A DNA stretch of 34,729 nucleotides, from NCBI GenBank assembly GCA_020426425.1, contig JAGQQB010000001.1, positions 1 to 34,729 of the forward strand. The letters are read 5' to 3'. The notes below the pieces were generated by a model, which did no database searches, was not told the origin of the DNA, and saw only the letters and a list, made by a program, of their open reading frames with translations. The translations under genes were made by a program, and so were the position numbers. Numbering within the stretch: position 1 is the first letter of the stretch; the number at the start of each line of letters is the position of its first letter. Below, one piece after another: positions 31,661 through 34,729 of the stretch. The DNA is from Planctomycetaceae bacterium. GTDB lineage: Bacteria > Planctomycetota > Planctomycetia > Planctomycetales > Planctomycetaceae.

Positions 31661-34273
31661 ATGAACACGAACGAATTGCGAGAAGCGTATCTCTCCTTCT
31701 TTGAATCGAAGGGCTGTGTCCGTCGGCCGAGCGACGTCCTTGTCCCCAAAGACGACCCCACCGTGCTGTTCACCCCGGCTGGGATGAATCAGTTCAAGAA
31801 CCAGTTCCTGGGAATTGGTCCGATCGACTTCACTCGGGCGACCACCTCACAAAAGTGCCTGCGGACAGGGGACATCGGTAATGTCGGCGTGACGGCGTAT
31901 CACCATACGTTCTTCGAAATGCTGGGGAATTTCTCGTTCGGCGACTACTTCAAGAAAGAAGCAATCCACTGGGCATGGGAATTCCTGACCGAAAAGAAGT
32001 GGCTCGGCCTGGCGAAGGACCGGCTCAAGGTCACTGTGTACCTCGACGACGATGAAGCGTACGACATCTGGCACAAAGAAGTCGGGCTTAGCACAGAGGC
32101 GATTCGCCGGGACGATGAATACGAAAACTTCTGGCCCGCTGGTGCTCCGACCGATGGCCCCGACGGAGTCTGCGGTCCGTGTAGTGAGATCTACTACTAC
32201 CCCCCCAGCGGTGGCAAAGAAGTCGAGATTTGGAACTTGGTCTTCACGCAATTCAATCGTGTCGGTAACCCACCCGATAACCTCCGCCCTCTCCCCAAGC
32301 AGAACATCGACACCGGCATGGGACTCGAACGCTGTGCGGCGGTACTGCAAGGTGTCGAGAGCAATTACGAAATCGACATTCTCCGCCCCCTGTGCGTCGC
32401 TGCTGGCGAAGCGCTCGACCGCAAGTATGAGTTCACCGCACCGGAAGGACGCGCGCTGCGTCGTATTGCCGACCATGTTCGCGCCTGCGCGTTCGCCATT
32501 CACGAAGGGGTCGCCCCTGGCAGTCATGGACCAGAGTACATTATCCGTCTGTTGCTGCGGCGGGCGTTTCTCGAAGGTTATCTGCTCGGCATGCGCGAGC
32601 CATTTCTGCATACGTTGGTGCCCGAAGTCAACGCTCTGATGTCCGTCCCTTATCCTGAACTCTCCAAGACAGAGAAAGCCGTTCGTGAAACGATCCAGGC
32701 CGAGGAGTCTCACTTCCTTTCGACCATTGATCGCGGCCTTGGCAAGTTCGAGAAACTGGTCGAGAAGGCAACCTCATCTGGCAGTAAGGAATTGCCTGGT
32801 AAGGAGGTCTTCGATCTGCATCAGACCGACGGTTTCATCCTCGACCTCACCAAAGCCCTCGCTGCCGATCGTGGACTCACAATCGACCTGCAAGGCTTCA
32901 AAGTCGCCGAAGACAAGCACAAGGCAACCAGCGGACAGGGTTCCTGGGGCGTGATGGCCGCCGGTCCGCTCGATGCGATCCAGCAGTCCGCAGGCGACAC
33001 CGAGTTTCTCGCCTACGACACCACGTCCGCCGCAGCCAAAATCGTGGGACTGGTCGTCGCCGGCGAGTCGGTCGAGTCATGCGATCTCGCCGATGCCCAA
33101 GTCGACGTCGTCCTCGATCGGTCCCCATTCTACGGCGAATCGGGGGGACAGGTGGGGGACAAAGGCGCGATCACCGGACAGGCGCTGCTGTTCGAAGTCG
33201 ACGACGCTCAGAAACATGCTGGCTTGATCGTCCATCGCGGTCGACTCGTCTCTGGGACACTCCGTGTCGGCGATACGGTGCAGGCGAACGTCACCAGCGA
33301 TCGTCGCGCTGGCATCCGACGCGCGCACTCGGCGACGCATATTCTGCATCATGCCCTGCACAAGGTGCTCGGTGAACATGCAATGCAGCGCGGCTCGAAA
33401 GTCGAGAACGATCAACTCCGCTTCGACTTCTCACACGGCGCTGCGGTGACGCCCGAGGAACTGCTGGAGATCGAAACGATCATCAACGAGAAGATCGCCG
33501 AAGGGGCGCCAATCGCCATTGACTACATGGACCTCAAGGACGCCAAAGCGGCCGGGGCCATGGCCCTGTTCGGCGAGAAGTACCCAGACCGCGTGCGACT
33601 GGTGGCGATGGGAGACTTCAGCAAGGAACTGTGCGGCGGCACGCACTTGAGCAACACCGGACAGGTGGGGCTGTGCAAGATCGAGCATGAGGAAAACGTT
33701 GCCGCCGGAGTGCGCCGCATCGTCGCCCTGACCGGTAAGAAGGCGCTGCAAAGAGTCCGCGACACCGAGAACCTGCTGCGCGATGCCGCCATTGCACTCA
33801 AGGCTCCGCAACTGCAGGAAGTGCCGCGCAAGGTGCAGCAACTGCAGGAGGAACTGCAACATCTGAAGAAGGAACTCGCGCAGTACACCAAGGCCTCGGT
33901 CAAAGACTCCGTCGCCAAGCTACTGGCCGATGCCGAAGCCATTGGCGATGCGAAGATTCTGTGCGTGCATCTCGGCAACGTCGACCGCGACTCGCTTCGC
34001 GAATACGCCGATCAGTTGCGTCAACAGGGAGGAGAAATCGCCTTGCTGCTTGCGACCGAAACCGAAGGCAAAGTCGCTCTGCTCGCGGCGGTTTCCAAAG
34101 ACCTCGTGAAGCGCGGAGTCAAAGCGGGTGACTGCGTCCGCGAAGCTGCCAAGATCGTCGGCGGAGGAGGCGGAGGCCGCCCCGACCTCGCGGAAGCTGG
34201 CGGCAAAGACGCGACGAAAATCGCCGCCGCCCTCGACGTCGCACGCGAGTTTTATCGCGGCAAACTAGCTTAG
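31661..34273 (+). CDS. alaS: Alanine--tRNA ligase
   Basis: This 870-residue cytoplasmic enzyme charges tRNA-Ala with alanine and edits mischarged serine or glycine; the E. coli enzyme is about the same length (875). The class II catalytic core covers about residues 1-245, beginning NELREAYLSFFESKGC, with TPAGMNQFKNQFLG, TSQKCLRTGDIGNVG, HHTFFEMLGNFSFGDYFK and motif 3 NIDTGMGLERCAAVLQG. The editing domain shows the zinc site HSATH (H556, H560) and CGGTH (C658, H662). A coiled coil (about 700-750) leads into the C-Ala domain with its glycine-rich GGGGGGRPDLAEAGG stretch near the end. All key residues are present, so it should be active. It is divergent from the EF-hand gene. Confidence 0.98.
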   Translation: MNTNELREAYLSFFESKGCVRRPSDVLVPKDDPTVLFTPAGMNQFKNQFLGIGPIDFTRATTSQKCLRTGDIGNVGVTAYHHTFFEMLGNFSFGDYFKKEAIHWAWEFLTEKKWLGLAKDRLKVTVYLDDDEAYDIWHKEVGLSTEAIRRDDEYENFWPAGAPTDGPDGVCGPCSEIYYYPPSGGKEVEIWNLVFTQFNRVGNPPDNLRPLPKQNIDTGMGLERCAAVLQGVESNYEIDILRPLCVAAGEALDRKYEFTAPEGRALRRIADHVRACAFAIHEGVAPGSHGPEYIIRLLLRRAFLEGYLLGMREPFLHTLVPEVNALMSVPYPELSKTEKAVRETIQAEESHFLSTIDRGLGKFEKLVEKATSSGSKELPGKEVFDLHQTDGFILDLTKALAADRGLTIDLQGFKVAEDKHKATSGQGSWGVMAAGPLDAIQQSAGDTEFLAYDTTSAAAKIVGLVVAGESVESCDLADAQVDVVLDRSPFYGESGGQVGDKGAITGQALLFEVDDAQKHAGLIVHRGRLVSGTLRVGDTVQANVTSDRRAGIRRAHSATHILHHALHKVLGEHAMQRGSKVENDQLRFDFSHGAAVTPEELLEIETIINEKIAEGAPIAIDYMDLKDAKAAGAMALFGEKYPDRVRLVAMGDFSKELCGGTHLSNTGQVGLCKIEHEENVAAGVRRIVALTGKKALQRVRDTENLLRDAAIALKAPQLQEVPRKVQQLQEELQHLKKELAQYTKASVKDSVAKLLADAEAIGDAKILCVHLGNVDRDSLREYADQLRQQGGEIALLLATETEGKVALLAAVSKDLVKRGVKAGDCVREAAKIVGGGGGGRPDLAEAGGKDATKIAAALDVAREFYRGKLA

Positions 34274-34463
34274 TCATCACGACTCGCCAACAGCATCCTC
34301 GCCCGCACTGCGACGACCACTACGTGTCCGCGACGCTGATGCCGGTGATTGCAACAGGCGACAGGATGGCATGAGCGCTGGTTACCGCTTACGATTCTTT
34401 GAAAGCTTTCCATCCACACGACTGCGTTTGTGCTGTCGTTTCACGAATTCTTATCGCTATTCC

Positions 34464-34729
34464 ATGCTTGACACGACGAATGAATACCTCGACCACCTGT
34501 TTGGCCTGAGCGGCAAGACCGCAGTTGTCATTGGGGGGACTGGCGTGTTAGGCGGTGCGTTTGTGGACGCACTGATCGGTGCTGGCGCGTACGTGATCGT
34601 CGTGGGTCGCAACGCTGCAGCAGGGGCGGACGTTGTCGCGCGATGTCCTGAGCGAACCGAGTTCTTCGCCGCCGATTCCACCAGTCGCGACGATCTGGAG
34701 AAACTCGTCGCCCATCTCCGGCAGTCGTC
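34464..34729 (+). CDS. Short-chain dehydrogenase/reductase, N-terminal part
   Basis: The gene runs off the end of the window; about 88 residues are visible from the ATG at 34464. After a short lead (MLDTTNEYLDHLFGLSGK) comes a Rossmann-type nucleotide-binding motif, VVIGGTGVLGGAF, with the TGxxxGG pattern of classical SDR enzymes, then a second strand ending in VIVVGRN (about residues 47-53) where the cofactor ribose is bound. The arginine-asparagine at the end of that strand is often seen in NADP-preferring members. The second acidic strand region FFAADSTSRDDLEKL matches the D/N that contacts the adenine ring. A lead of this kind before the Rossmann fold is seen in sugar-acid oxidoreductases such as fructuronate/gluconate reductases, but the substrate cannot be told. 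The gene starts 190 bases after alaS. Confidence 0.88.
   Translation, partial: MLDTTNEYLDHLFGLSGKTAVVIGGTGVLGGAFVDALIGAGAYVIVVGRNAAAGADVVARCPERTEFFAADSTSRDDLEKLVAHLRQS

Noticed and set aside
1..34729. CRISPR arrays, tRNA or rRNA genes, insertion sequences, prophage
   Set aside because: No regularly spaced repeats, cloverleaf-like sequences, transposase or phage genes were seen on either strand.

Overview
The window looks like chromosome of a planctomycete, probably order Planctomycetales. The pointers are a PVC-type CxxCH cytochrome fused to a beta-propeller, a 3-keto-disaccharide hydrolase (DUF1080) domain, a Ser/Thr kinase with DLG in place of DFG and a large extracytoplasmic region, long EF-hand repeat proteins, an ExbB plus double ExbD-like operon, and moderately GC-rich DNA with loosely packed genes. 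I see no phage, insertion sequence, CRISPR array, tRNA or rRNA. Codon use looks even throughout, so this reads as resident chromosome rather than a transferred island.

Layout. 1-878 (+): the 3' end of a DUF1080 gene and a small unknown gene. 1207-9815 (+): a membrane-anchored Ser/Thr kinase, then a 1,791-residue DUF3686/coiled-coil/AAA+ ATPase. 10079-16321 (-): a CxxCH cytochrome/propeller protein and a 984-residue membrane-anchored protein with about 22 EF-hand-like loops. 16588-21597 (+): a three-gene operon for a MotA/TolQ/ExbB-type channel with a long coiled-coil tail and two ExbD-like proteins. 21736-22647 (+): mazG. 28262-22820 (-): tgt, yajC, a fused secDF, and a small gene that I read as a degenerate SecA helicase-C (NBD2) domain. 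28624-29268 (+): a secreted protein with a duplicated domain. 31512-29333 (-): a secreted EF-hand protein overlapping a small four-helix membrane protein gene. 31661-34273 (+): alaS. 34464 to the end (+): the start of a short-chain dehydrogenase gene.

How the genes fit together. tgt-yajC-secDF is a classical bacterial arrangement for tRNA queuosine modification and Sec export. Here it carries an extra SecA-NBD2-like gene, and each intergenic gap holds a strong inverted repeat. The ExbB/ExbD-like operon looks like a proton-driven inner-membrane motor. Only one of its two ExbD-like subunits keeps the membrane aspartate that carries protons in this family; the other has alanine there. Several products (kinase C-terminal region, cytochrome, EF-hand proteins, duplicated-domain protein) are predicted to face the periplasm.

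The two most interesting observations are the SecA-like pseudo-domain next to secDF and the asymmetric ExbD-like pair. Neither is proved here; both rest on motif reading by eye. All family names come from recognising motifs, without database searches.
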